Of a stretch of 8,004 bases of DNA, positions 1-6,115 are shown piece after piece (the first letter of the stretch is position 1; the number at the start of each line of letters is the position of its first letter). The stretch covers positions 1-8,004 of the forward strand of contig JAFGTK010000331.1 in assembly GCA_016934135.1 (NCBI GenBank). Reading direction: 5' to 3'. The DNA comes from Deltaproteobacteria bacterium (GTDB lineage Bacteria > Desulfobacterota > Desulfomonilia > UBA1062). The position numbers were made by a program, and so were the translations under genes. The notes under the pieces are model-generated. The model saw only the letters and a list, made by a program, of their open reading frames with translations, ran no database searches and was not told the DNA's origin.

Positions 1-81
1 GAAAAAGACAGAGACAGTGCCGCCCTGGACTTCTGGTATGAAATCCACAAGGGCATCCAGGAATCCCTGAGAGAGTTCTGA
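1..81 (+). CDS. 3' end of an unidentified protein-coding gene
   Basis: Frame 1 is open from the window edge to a TGA at 79-81 and gives 26 residues ending in KGIQESLREF. The peptide is charged and looks alpha-helical, with aromatic residues in the middle (LDFWYEIHKG). It resembles the closing helix of a soluble protein or regulator, but it is too short to assign to a family. The start and most of the gene lie outside the window. No terminator-like hairpin with a T-tract follows the stop. The frame could be open by chance, because 26 codons is short; codon use looks natural. Confidence 0.45.
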   Translation, partial: EKDRDSAALDFWYEIHKGIQESLREF

Positions 82-464
82 TGGGGGATGGGGATCTGGA
101 GTCGCCCGAGACAACTAACCTATCTATCCGGTTATAGCTTCAATCTGGTGAAGTCCTCATTTTTCTGATTGGTTCGAAGCAATCAAGAACTGTCAGAGCT
201 GCCCGGTGTATTTGCTGCAGGATTTCACGGACCAATCCCCTGTCATGGTCGCGACCGGCAATCGCTGCCACGGCCGGGTCATGAGTGTGTACATGCTGAC
301 ATTTCCGGCTCATCCCATCGGCAATATGATCATGAATGTCTTTGCCGATGCCTGCAGCGTACCGGTAACCGTGGGCCTGGGAGGCTTTTTCCTTGCACTT
401 GTCACTGTCCTGTCCGGGCTTCTCAGCCCGTCCTGCCGCAGTCTGCAGCATGGCGTCAGCACCG
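82..464. other. gene-poor stretch with an MFS-like remnant
   Basis: This interval lies between the stop of the partial gene at the left edge and the stop of the minus-strand phosphotransferase. It carries no intact gene with a plausible start and ribosome binding site. The only coding-like signal is a + strand frame at about 206-430 that resembles the end of a major facilitator transporter, listed separately. A small 6-bp hairpin (166-171 with 180-185) encloses GTTCGAAG; it looks superficially like a tRNA T-arm, but no other tRNA part is present. No terminator was seen for either converging transcription direction. Confidence 0.5.
206..430 (+). pseudogene. probable remnant of an MFS exporter C-terminus
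   Basis: One + strand frame reads as the last part of a 12-helix major facilitator transporter of the enterobactin-exporter-like (MFS_3) type. It contains GRVMSVYML (about 272-298), the usual loop-plus-helix motif of this family, then PIGNM, FADA and VPVTVGLGG, and a hydrophobic stretch FFLALVTVLSGLL that would be a final membrane helix. The segment before GRVMS is out of register with what the family normally shows. There is no N-terminal part, no credible start codon with a ribosome binding site (the frame is closed by TGA at 149-151), and no natural stop: the frame runs on into the antisense of the neighbouring phosphotransferase. The likely explanation is a truncated, decayed gene left by a deletion or rearrangement. 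A chance resemblance cannot be excluded from sequence reading alone. The opposite-strand frame here is rich in His, Asp, Arg and Gln, as expected for the antisense of a membrane protein. Confidence 0.45.
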
Positions 465-1436
465 TCAACAATGCCACAATGCCGCAAGGTCGTCAGCATT
501 ATCCTTCAACAGGTTCATATAGACCGTTTCCAGTTCAATCATTTCCGTATCCCGGTTGCGGAGCCATTCGGCAAGCCATGCAAACCGGATGGCCACGATC
601 ATCTCCACCAGAACACTCCAGCCTGACCCGGAGAAAACCTGCGATTCTTGCAGCGTGCGGATAAACTTCATAACAAGCGGACCGGCGAGGGCGTCCGGGT
701 TTTCCATACCCATACACCCGACCAGGGTTGCGGCATCGTAATTCTCCGGTTTGATACCGGAAAATTCCCAGTCAATGACACTCTGGATGGCATCATCCGA
801 CCAGATCATATTCAACGGATGGTAATCACCATGACAAAAAGCAACGCTGAGAAGATCATGAACGTGCGCCAGGCGTTCCTGGAGAAAGGCGATGACCGGC
901 ACAGCACTTGCGAACAATACAGGCTCACGGACCCTGATCCGGCCGGTAAGCGTTTCGACGTAACCCTGAATCGAAAAAGTCGGGGTGGAGATATCTTCTG
1001 GCAGGTTCCTGGATGTCTTTCTAAGATTGATTAGAAAATCCGCCATAGCCTCGCCCCGCCAGCCATCAAAGGCATATCCCGGACGATTTAGCGGCTTACC
1101 CGGAACATAGCATGATGCCTGCCAGAGCCGGCCCCTGATCCGGACAATCTGCCTGCCGTCTGGAGTCCGAATATAGGGGTGAACACCTGGAAGACCCTGA
1201 CGGGAAAGAAAGTCGAGCCGATCGATAACAGCCTGTTTCTTATCCCGGTCCTGCCGCCGGATAGCCTCCAGTACCACCAGTTGGTTATCCGGGCATTCAA
1301 CCACGCACCGGAACTCGCTTCGCCGGGGACTGCCGCTTACGGGCAGATCACCGCGTAGAGTAACCGCACCCAGACTCCATTCACCGGCCGCCTCGACGGC
1401 CGCTTCCCGCATCGCATTATGGCTCACCTCTTTCAT
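465..1436 (-). CDS. APH/choline-kinase-family phosphotransferase
   Basis: This 323-residue protein belongs to the aminoglycoside phosphotransferase (APH, kinase-like fold) family of cytoplasmic small-molecule kinases, which includes choline kinase and homoserine kinase II. The catalytic loop is HGDYHPLN at residues 202-209, with Asp204 as the expected catalytic base and Asn209 as a metal ligand. It is followed by IDWEF at 221-225, whose Asp222 is the expected Mg-binding residue. The N-terminal lobe (about 14-110) includes SPRRSEFRCVVE and VVLEAIRR. The position where a nucleotide-binding Lys or Arg is often found appears to be Glu57, which is unusual for a kinase but may be normal in this subfamily. 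The length suits a complete enzyme. The ATG at 1436 is preceded by AAGGG eight bases upstream; a better AAGGAGAA (1464-1471) is too far away for this start. The gene lies 81 bp downstream of the metallo-hydrolase gene on the same strand and may be co-transcribed with it. The substrate is unknown, and antibiotic modification should not be assumed. Confidence 0.85.
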   Translation of the reverse strand: MKEVSHNAMREAAVEAAGEWSLGAVTLRGDLPVSGSPRRSEFRCVVECPDNQLVVLEAIRRQDRDKKQAVIDRLDFLSRQGLPGVHPYIRTPDGRQIVRIRGRLWQASCYVPGKPLNRPGYAFDGWRGEAMADFLINLRKTSRNLPEDISTPTFSIQGYVETLTGRIRVREPVLFASAVPVIAFLQERLAHVHDLLSVAFCHGDYHPLNMIWSDDAIQSVIDWEFSGIKPENYDAATLVGCMGMENPDALAGPLVMKFIRTLQESQVFSGSGWSVLVEMIVAIRFAWLAEWLRNRDTEMIELETVYMNLLKDNADDLAALWHC

Positions 1437-1517
1437 GTACCATGCCCTTGTGTACCGGTATAGTTCTCCTTCTTTAATGCATATCTCTTACCGGGGTGAT
1501 CTGAAAGATAAAAATGG

Positions 1518-3293
1518 TTAATCATCTCCTGTAAAAGGCTCATACGGAAGCTTGGGGCCTGCCTGTTCAAACATGCTTAAGAATGCAGCAAATAAAATCG
1601 TATTTCCCTGCTCATATTCGAATCCGGCTAACGTCGTCAACGGGTTGCGGATCTTCGCAAGCATCTCCTTCCATTTCCTTGAGTCCGCTGTCACCTTGAT
1701 ATCAAAATCTCCCTGGTCAAATGCAGCGGTATCAGTCCTTCTGATCTCTGCCACGCCTCTTCGCACATGGATGATATAGGCCTGGCCTGCATCCGGGAAT
1801 TTCATTCCCACACGCTTATCTATGTCTGCGCTCGCCACAGGGTTTAGATTCACCGCCAGCAGTTCGAAATATCCTTCCAGGGGAAACTTGTGCACCTGGG
1901 CAGGCTCCGGCCGGGCATCCGCCATGGCGATGAAGTTATCGCGGATCTCGAGGGCCTCTGTCAGATAATAATGCCTGGCATTGGGATTTTCCTCCTGCTG
2001 CCCGAGGGCGACAAGCGCCCTTACCCGGATATCCTTCATCCCTGAACTGTCAGGATCCAGCTGTGCCAGGTACGTTGTCAGCTGCAGGGCAGCCTGGTAT
2101 TCACCTTTTTCCAGGGCCTTACGGGCATGCGCTAAAAGGGCTTCCTGCCCGCCTGCCAGGCGCGCCATCAGACGCGCATGTTCTGTTCTGCCAAGCGGCT
2201 CGATCATGGCAGAGTCCCCGTCAAACCATCCCAGGTTCCCGGCAAACACCGAACGTACAGACCAGGAAACCTTTCCGTAGAATGGCTGAAGATAGGGGGC
2301 ACCGGCCAGATGAGGAGGAAGTTTGATATGTTCCGCGAGTTCGTCCGGGGTCATTCCCCTGTTGATGGATCTGATCGCCTGGTCATGAACATACTGGATT
2401 GCATCACGGTAGTCTCGGAGCACCGTTTCTATTCTCTCCTGGCCAAGGACGGGTCTGCTGTGAGAGGGCACCAGATACCTGGCCTTTCTGTCCCGCATCA
2501 GGTCAATGCTGCGGTACCACTGCTGCAGGCTCCTGTACGGGGTCCCGCGGATCGTATACAGGTTGGGAAAGGTCCAGTAGAAGTTGTCTCCGCACAGCAG
2601 CACACGCTGAGCCGGAAGCCACACGAAGATCTGGTCATCGGTCTCGCCCGGGGCATGCACGAGCTCGAACTCGATGCCCGCTACCTCAGCGGCAAGGGTA
2701 TCGGAAAATGTTATGGTAGGCGGCAGATACCCAAGCCTGCTTCTGGAATCAAAATGCAGAAACGGGCCGATGCCGCAGTTCACCAGGGCATCTTCACCCA
2801 GATACCTGCCGAACATGCGCATGGAACGCATATCGATAACCGTGCGCATCTTACTCAGCAGACGCCCCACATAGTACGGGGTTGTTTCATGGGCATAGAT
2901 GTCAATGTCAGCATCCTGAGCAAACACCTGCGCACCGAAGATATGGTCCACGTGATTGTGCGTGTAGATGATGGCCTTTACCGGCTTGGTGCATATCTTC
3001 CTGAATTCACTCAGAACTTCCGAGGCTGCCTCGCAGGACTCCATGGTATCGACGATAATCACCCCGTCATCGCCTTCGATCATGATGGAGTTGGCCAGAC
3101 CGAAACCGATTGCCACGTACACATTGTCTGCCACCTTTTCAACGCCCTTTTCAAACACAGCGGTATGTGCGGCCAGGGTTGGTGCCGCAGCAATGCCATC
3201 GAAGGTCTTCCCCTTTTCAGCGGGCCTGTGGGCGCAGGCTGAAAGCGCCATGCAGTAGGCGATTATATAAATTATGAAGCAGCGTTTCATCAT
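1518..3293 (-). CDS. lipoprotein MBL-fold hydrolase with alkylsulfatase dimerisation and SCP2-like domains
   Basis: This protein of about 591 residues begins with a lipoprotein signal: a short basic start, a hydrophobic stretch and the lipobox LSAC, giving a lipidated Cys20. It should therefore be anchored to a membrane outside the cytoplasm. The metallo-beta-lactamase domain (about 45-290) carries THNHVDH (111-117), HAPGETDDQ (213-221), LLCGDN (232-237) and PSHSRPVLG (276-284), which together supply the two-metal site. Downstream, helical sequence including GKVSWSVRSVF and NLGWFDGD (about 340-360) matches the alkylsulfatase dimerisation region. A TPR-like helical part and an SCP2-like C-terminal domain (about 470-582) follow. 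This is the domain order of SdsA1/BDS1-type alkylsulfatases, and the length is close to theirs. The sulfate-ester substrate is inferred from the family; GETDDQ and the Asp in CGDN suggest a branch distinct from classical SdsA1, so another ester cannot be excluded. The frame is open upstream to a GTG at 3377, but the ribosome binding site and signal peptide favour 3293 (or the adjacent ATG at 3290). Confidence 0.85.
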   Translation of the reverse strand: MMKRCFIIYIIAYCMALSACAHRPAEKGKTFDGIAAAPTLAAHTAVFEKGVEKVADNVYVAIGFGLANSIMIEGDDGVIIVDTMESCEAASEVLSEFRKICTKPVKAIIYTHNHVDHIFGAQVFAQDADIDIYAHETTPYYVGRLLSKMRTVIDMRSMRMFGRYLGEDALVNCGIGPFLHFDSRSRLGYLPPTITFSDTLAAEVAGIEFELVHAPGETDDQIFVWLPAQRVLLCGDNFYWTFPNLYTIRGTPYRSLQQWYRSIDLMRDRKARYLVPSHSRPVLGQERIETVLRDYRDAIQYVHDQAIRSINRGMTPDELAEHIKLPPHLAGAPYLQPFYGKVSWSVRSVFAGNLGWFDGDSAMIEPLGRTEHARLMARLAGGQEALLAHARKALEKGEYQAALQLTTYLAQLDPDSSGMKDIRVRALVALGQQEENPNARHYYLTEALEIRDNFIAMADARPEPAQVHKFPLEGYFELLAVNLNPVASADIDKRVGMKFPDAGQAYIIHVRRGVAEIRRTDTAAFDQGDFDIKVTADSRKWKEMLAKIRNPLTTLAGFEYEQGNTILFAAFLSMFEQAGPKLPYEPFTGDD

Positions 3294-3298
3294 CGATC

Positions 3299-3304
3299 CC
3301 TCCT
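3299..3304 (-). promoter_or_regulatory. ribosome binding site fixing the lipoprotein start
   Basis: On the minus strand this reads AGGAGG within AGAGGAGGG. It lies 5 bases before the ATG at 3293 and 8 bases before the adjacent ATG at 3290. The upstream GTG at 3377 has no well-spaced site and would bury the signal peptide behind 28 hydrophilic residues, so the internal tandem ATG is the better start. Confidence 0.75.
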
Positions 3305-3387
3305 CTTGTTCACCTCTGGTCTCCATGACAGTGTGCACCTCTGCAGGCCGTGCATTTCCTGCAGAGAAAATGACCACCCTCTCGTAT

Positions 3388-3417
3388 ATAATTAGCGCTG
3401 CACCCCATACTTGTCTA
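3388..3417 (-). promoter_or_regulatory. candidate sigma-70 promoter for the lipoprotein gene
   Basis: Read on the minus strand, TAGACA (3417-3412, one mismatch to TTGACA) is followed after 18 bases by AATTAT (3393-3388), inside an AT-rich run TAATTATATA. Transcription would begin near 3381 and leave a leader of roughly 90 bases. The -10 element matches only 4 of 6 bases, so this is a weak prediction. Confidence 0.25.
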
Positions 3418-3503
3418 TATATTCACGCGGATTGTCCCGTATACTGAATCAGAAAAAACAGAGAGGTCGGCTCTTCGAAAAAGGTGGTCTCATATCTTTA
3501 TTC

Positions 3504-3548
3504 TTGAATCCGTCTTCGCGTCTACGCCGGACGAGAAGACGGATTCAA
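3504..3548. repeat. 45-nt palindrome with a perfect 14-bp stem
   Basis: The left arm TTGAATCCGTCTTC (3504-3517) is exactly complementary to the right arm GAAGACGGATTCAA (3535-3548). Inside this stem, after one G/A mismatch, CGTC (3519-3522) pairs with GACG (3530-3533) and closes a 7-base loop. The folded structure would have 18 base pairs in total. No T-tract follows on either side and both flanking genes point away from it, so it is not an ordinary terminator of a neighbouring gene. It resembles REP/MITE-type dispersed palindromes in size and position. A dimeric regulator site is less likely, given the arm length and 17-base separation. Confidence 0.75.
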
Positions 3549-3656
3549 CTGAGAATATTGGATACATGCAGGCATCAGGAGCTTGGAAAGACACAACGAA
3601 AAGATAGCGCCAGATGATATCTCGAATCCTGAATTACACAGGCACAGGGTCTACCG

Positions 3657-3687
3657 TTGACTCCTGGCAACTGCTTCTTATTATAAA
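3657..3687 (+). promoter_or_regulatory. candidate sigma-70 promoter for the transporter operon
   Basis: TTGACT (3657-3662, one mismatch to TTGACA) is followed by TATAAA (3682-3687, one mismatch to TATAAT) with a 19-base spacer; TTATAA one base earlier would give 18. Transcription would begin near 3694 and leave a leader of about 138 bases before the substrate-binding protein. The spacer is slightly long, which often goes with regulated promoters. Confidence 0.35.
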
Positions 3688-3831
3688 TTTAAGTAATATC
3701 AGGAACATTAACAACACCGCATCCAGATTCCCGGCATCATGTGTTGATAGAAGGGGTCAGGCTATTAAACATGATCTGTATATCTTAACCGGAAATAAAA
3801 CTGTGACTGTTTTTAAAAGGAGGGAAGACCC

Positions 3832-5160
3832 ATGAAAAAACCCGTTGTGAGCATCATAATAGCGGTTGTTGTGATTGTCGCGGCCGCGGTTATTTACTAT
3901 GCCACGAGACCGCCCGAAGCCGCTGCTACCATTAAGATCGGAGTGATCGGTCCGATGCAGTATGTCCAGGGCATAGGCCACTGGAACGGAGCGACCATGG
4001 CCGCCGATGAAATCAACGCGGCAGGAGGCATCCAGGTTGGCGACAAGAAAATGAAGATCGAACTTGTCCAGGCAGATTCCAACGAATTCATCAATATCAC
4101 CGATGCCACCAATGCCATGGAGCGTCTCATCACGAACGACAAGGTGGATTTCATTGTTGGAGGTTTCAGGACGGAGGCGGTTCTCCCCATGCAGGACATC
4201 GCCATGGAAAACAAGAAGATCTTCATCGGCGTGGGGGCCGCGCACGATGAACTCTGCCTGCGGGTGGCCAAAGACTACGATACCTACAAATATTTTTTCC
4301 GGGGCTCCCCTTTCAATTCCTCATACCTGGGCAGAACGAGCTTCATCCACCTGGGCACTGTGGCGGCTATCTTGAAAAATACCCTGAATATAGAGAACAT
4401 AAAGGTCGCCATCGCCGCGGAAAAAGCCATATGGACCGAACCCATGATCAAGGCATCCGAGGGTGTCATCCCCAAGATGGGCATGGAACTGGCAGGAGTC
4501 TGGCGGCCCTCTCCGGTGGCTACCGATGTAACTGCTGAGCTCTCAGCCATTCAGCGTTCAGGGGCCCATATCATATTCACGATCTTTTCCTCTTCCGTGG
4601 GAATTCCCTTTGCCAGGCAGGCGGGCGAACTCAAGATTCCCGCCGTTCAGGTGGGTATCAATGTAGAAGCTCAGAAAGACGGCTTCTGGCAGGCCACGCA
4701 GCAGATGGGCAATTATGTTTCAACCCTGAATACCTATTGCCGTGGGGTCGAGTACAATGAGCTGACCAAGCCCTTTGTTGACGGCTATGTGGAAAGATTC
4801 GGCGAAACACCGACCTACACTGCCGATACCTACACTGCCATAAAATACGCCCTGAAGCCGACCATTGAGAAGGCCGGGACCCTCGATGCGGATACGCTGG
4901 TGGCCATTTTGGAAAATGCCTCATATATGGCGCCCTCAGGCAAGGTGGAATACCTCAAAGATGAAAACGGCAATCACATGCATGAGCTGAAGTGGGGTCC
5001 GGGGAATATCACTGCTCTGGGCGTTCAATGGCAGGACGGTGAACTGAAGGGCTTCTGGCCCAACAAGTGGAAGGCGGTCCCGGAGGCACCGGAGGTGACC
5101 TATAAAGGAATAGTGCCCTATAAAATACCGCCCTGGGTTATCGAGGCGTACAAGAAATAA
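3832..5160 (+). CDS. ABC transporter substrate-binding protein, Liv/HAAT family (Peripla_BP_6 type)
   Basis: This 442-residue protein is a type I periplasmic binding protein that would capture the ligand and deliver it to the LivH/LivM permeases encoded next. Two lysines and a long hydrophobic stretch (residues 5-24) form an N-terminal signal or membrane anchor; no lipobox Cys and no clear AXA cleavage site precede the mature domain. The first beta strand is IKIGVIGPM (34-42), followed by GATMAADEINAAGGI (53-67), the hallmark of LivJ/LivK-like proteins. IVGGFRTEAVLPMQDIA (108-124) is the typical first-lobe ligand-facing segment, and TYTADTYTAIKYAL (328-341) is the conserved second-lobe helix region. 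The ATG is preceded by AAAAGGAGGG with AGGAGG 8 bases upstream, an excellent site. The gene is first in the + strand operon and is separated from livH by a hairpin-bearing gap. The ligand is not readable from sequence; family members bind amino acids, amides, urea, and aromatic or aliphatic acids. The downstream CoA ligase favours an organic acid. Confidence 0.9.
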   Translation: MKKPVVSIIIAVVVIVAAAVIYYATRPPEAAATIKIGVIGPMQYVQGIGHWNGATMAADEINAAGGIQVGDKKMKIELVQADSNEFINITDATNAMERLITNDKVDFIVGGFRTEAVLPMQDIAMENKKIFIGVGAAHDELCLRVAKDYDTYKYFFRGSPFNSSYLGRTSFIHLGTVAAILKNTLNIENIKVAIAAEKAIWTEPMIKASEGVIPKMGMELAGVWRPSPVATDVTAELSAIQRSGAHIIFTIFSSSVGIPFARQAGELKIPAVQVGINVEAQKDGFWQATQQMGNYVSTLNTYCRGVEYNELTKPFVDGYVERFGETPTYTADTYTAIKYALKPTIEKAGTLDADTLVAILENASYMAPSGKVEYLKDENGNHMHELKWGPGNITALGVQWQDGELKGFWPNKWKAVPEAPEVTYKGIVPYKIPPWVIEAYKK

Positions 5161-5184
5161 GTGATATATACTGATCGGCGCAGA

Positions 5185-5216
5185 CCCGTCCCTTTGCCTT
5201 AAGGGACCAGGACGGG
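5185..5216 (+). promoter_or_regulatory. intercistronic hairpin between binding protein and livH
   Basis: CCCGTCC (5185-5191) can pair with GGACGGG (5210-5216). Alternatively, TCCCTT (5189-5194) pairs with AAGGGA (5201-5206) as an inner stem, stacked on CCCG/CGGG with a one-sided bulge. No T-tract follows, so it is not a simple intrinsic terminator. Hairpins at this place in binding-protein operons often protect the upstream message from 3' exonucleases and keep the binding protein more abundant than the permeases; that role is inferred here. Confidence 0.5.
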
Positions 5217-5228
5217 CCGGCAGCGCCC

Positions 5229-6113
5229 ATGTACTGGGGGCATATGGTTCTGGATATCATCATCAGCGGCCTCATAAGCGGGAGCGTTTACGCCCTGCTC
5301 GCCATAGGGTTTTCCCTTATCTTCGGCGTGGCCCGCATCGTGAACATCGCTCATACCGCCTTCTACATGGTGGCCGGCTACTGCATTTATTACACCACCC
5401 ACGAAATGGGGTTTCATCCTGTCTGGGGCATGTTCGCCGCCGTCATTGTAGTCACCGGGCTCGGCATGATCTGCTACAGATTTCTCATAAACCCGATCCG
5501 GGAGCATGAAGGCGCCGTCCTTATCGCAACCATCGCCCTGGCCATGGCCCTTCAGGAGATCATGACAATCATGTTCACGGGCACGTATCTGAGTGTGCCG
5601 TCGCTGGTCAAGGGCTATCTTGTTATCCTGGGCGTCAAGGTCTTTTATCAGCAGCTCCTGACCTTCATTGCGGCGCTCGTCGCTTTGGGAGTGCTCTGGG
5701 CTCTTCTCATGAAAACCAGGCTTGGACTGGCAATCCGTTCCACTGCCCAGGACAAGGAGGTGGCCAACCTCATGGGTATCAACGAGGCGCGTGTCGCCAT
5801 GATAACCATGGGCATCTCCGTGGGACTTGCCTCGTTCACCGGTGCCATTGTGGTGCCGCTTACCATACTCGATCCCCTCATGTGGATGCACCCGCTGATC
5901 ATGATGATGGCCGTTGTCGTGCTGGGCGGACTGGGAAGTCTCAAGGGGAGTTTCATCGGCGCATATATCCTGGGTTTTGCCGAGGCGATCGTGGTCTTTG
6001 CAATACCCGCAGGTGCCTTTCTGAAGGGCTCGGCAGCGCTGTCCATCATGATCCTGGTATTGATCATCAGACCGGAAGGCCTTTTTGGTGTAACCTTTGA
6101 GGAGGAACGATAG
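5229..6113 (+). CDS. livH: LivH-type ABC transporter inner-membrane permease
   Basis: This 294-residue, highly hydrophobic protein is one half of the transmembrane channel of a Liv/HAAT ABC transporter. The N-terminal signature GLISGSVYALLAIGFSLIFG (about 14-33), followed by RIVNIAHTAFYMVAGY, is characteristic of LivH. About eight membrane segments can be read. The cytoplasmic loop KTRLGLAIRSTAQDKEVANL (162-181), leading into MGIN, is the conserved ATPase-coupling region. VVLGGLGSLKGSFIGAYILG (230-249) and the ending RPEGLFG (281-287) are also typical. The length matches the family. The start is uncertain: the ATG at 5229 lacks a good ribosome binding site, and the ATG at 5244 (five residues shorter, closer to usual LivH beginnings) has GGGGG only three bases before it. 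The gene is followed two bases later by livM, whose ribosome binding site lies inside the last codons of this gene, so the two are probably translationally coupled. Confidence 0.93.
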   Translation: MYWGHMVLDIIISGLISGSVYALLAIGFSLIFGVARIVNIAHTAFYMVAGYCIYYTTHEMGFHPVWGMFAAVIVVTGLGMICYRFLINPIREHEGAVLIATIALAMALQEIMTIMFTGTYLSVPSLVKGYLVILGVKVFYQQLLTFIAALVALGVLWALLMKTRLGLAIRSTAQDKEVANLMGINEARVAMITMGISVGLASFTGAIVVPLTILDPLMWMHPLIMMMAVVVLGGLGSLKGSFIGAYILGFAEAIVVFAIPAGAFLKGSAALSIMILVLIIRPEGLFGVTFEEER

Positions 6114-6115
6114 CC

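Larger units (their letters stand above)
3294..3831. other. 538-bp divergent intergenic region
   Basis: This region separates the minus-strand lipoprotein gene from the + strand transporter operon. It contains the ribosome binding sites of both first genes, a weak candidate promoter facing left (3388-3417), a better candidate promoter facing right (3657-3687) and a 45-nt palindrome (3504-3548). Two short open frames at 3411-3617 and 3614-3835 have unnatural composition. The first runs through the palindrome, the second overlaps the transporter start, and neither looks real. The length and AT-rich patches fit a regulated divergent control region. No recognisable operator or riboswitch was identified. 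Confidence 0.6.

Noticed and set aside
166..185. tRNA T-arm or attachment-site-like hairpin around GGTTCGAAG
   Set aside because: The loop has 8 bases rather than 7, and no acceptor, D or anticodon arm can be found around it.
140..499. 119-residue minus-strand open frame
   Set aside because: It is rich in His, Asp, Arg and Gln, as expected for the antisense of a membrane-protein sequence. It overlaps the 3' end of the phosphotransferase gene and has no family resemblance.
1437..1517. upstream mini-ORF (ATG at 1443 on the minus strand, 8 codons) overlapping the phosphotransferase start
   Set aside because: The nearest strong ribosome binding site (AAGGAGAA at 1464-1471) is about 20 bases away, and the peptide is too short to judge.
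2178..3242. 354-residue + strand open frame
   Set aside because: It lies wholly antisense to the metallo-hydrolase gene, which has clear motifs and domains; the + frame shows none.
3504..3548. palindrome as a CRISPR repeat or intrinsic terminator
   Set aside because: There is only one copy in the window, with no spacers and no T-tract, and neither flanking gene ends there.
3665..3680. possible sigma-54 promoter (TGGCA followed by TTCTT)
   Set aside because: The -24-like TGGCA is present, but the essential GC at -12 is missing at the required spacing.
3411..3835. two short + strand open frames (3411-3617 and 3614-3835)
   Set aside because: The first is translated through the palindrome and begins at a non-ATG codon; the second overlaps the binding-protein start. 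Neither has a good ribosome binding site or natural composition.
5199..5891. 230-residue minus-strand open frame
   Set aside because: It is antisense to livH, and its His/Asp/Gly-rich composition is the mirror of hydrophobic codons.
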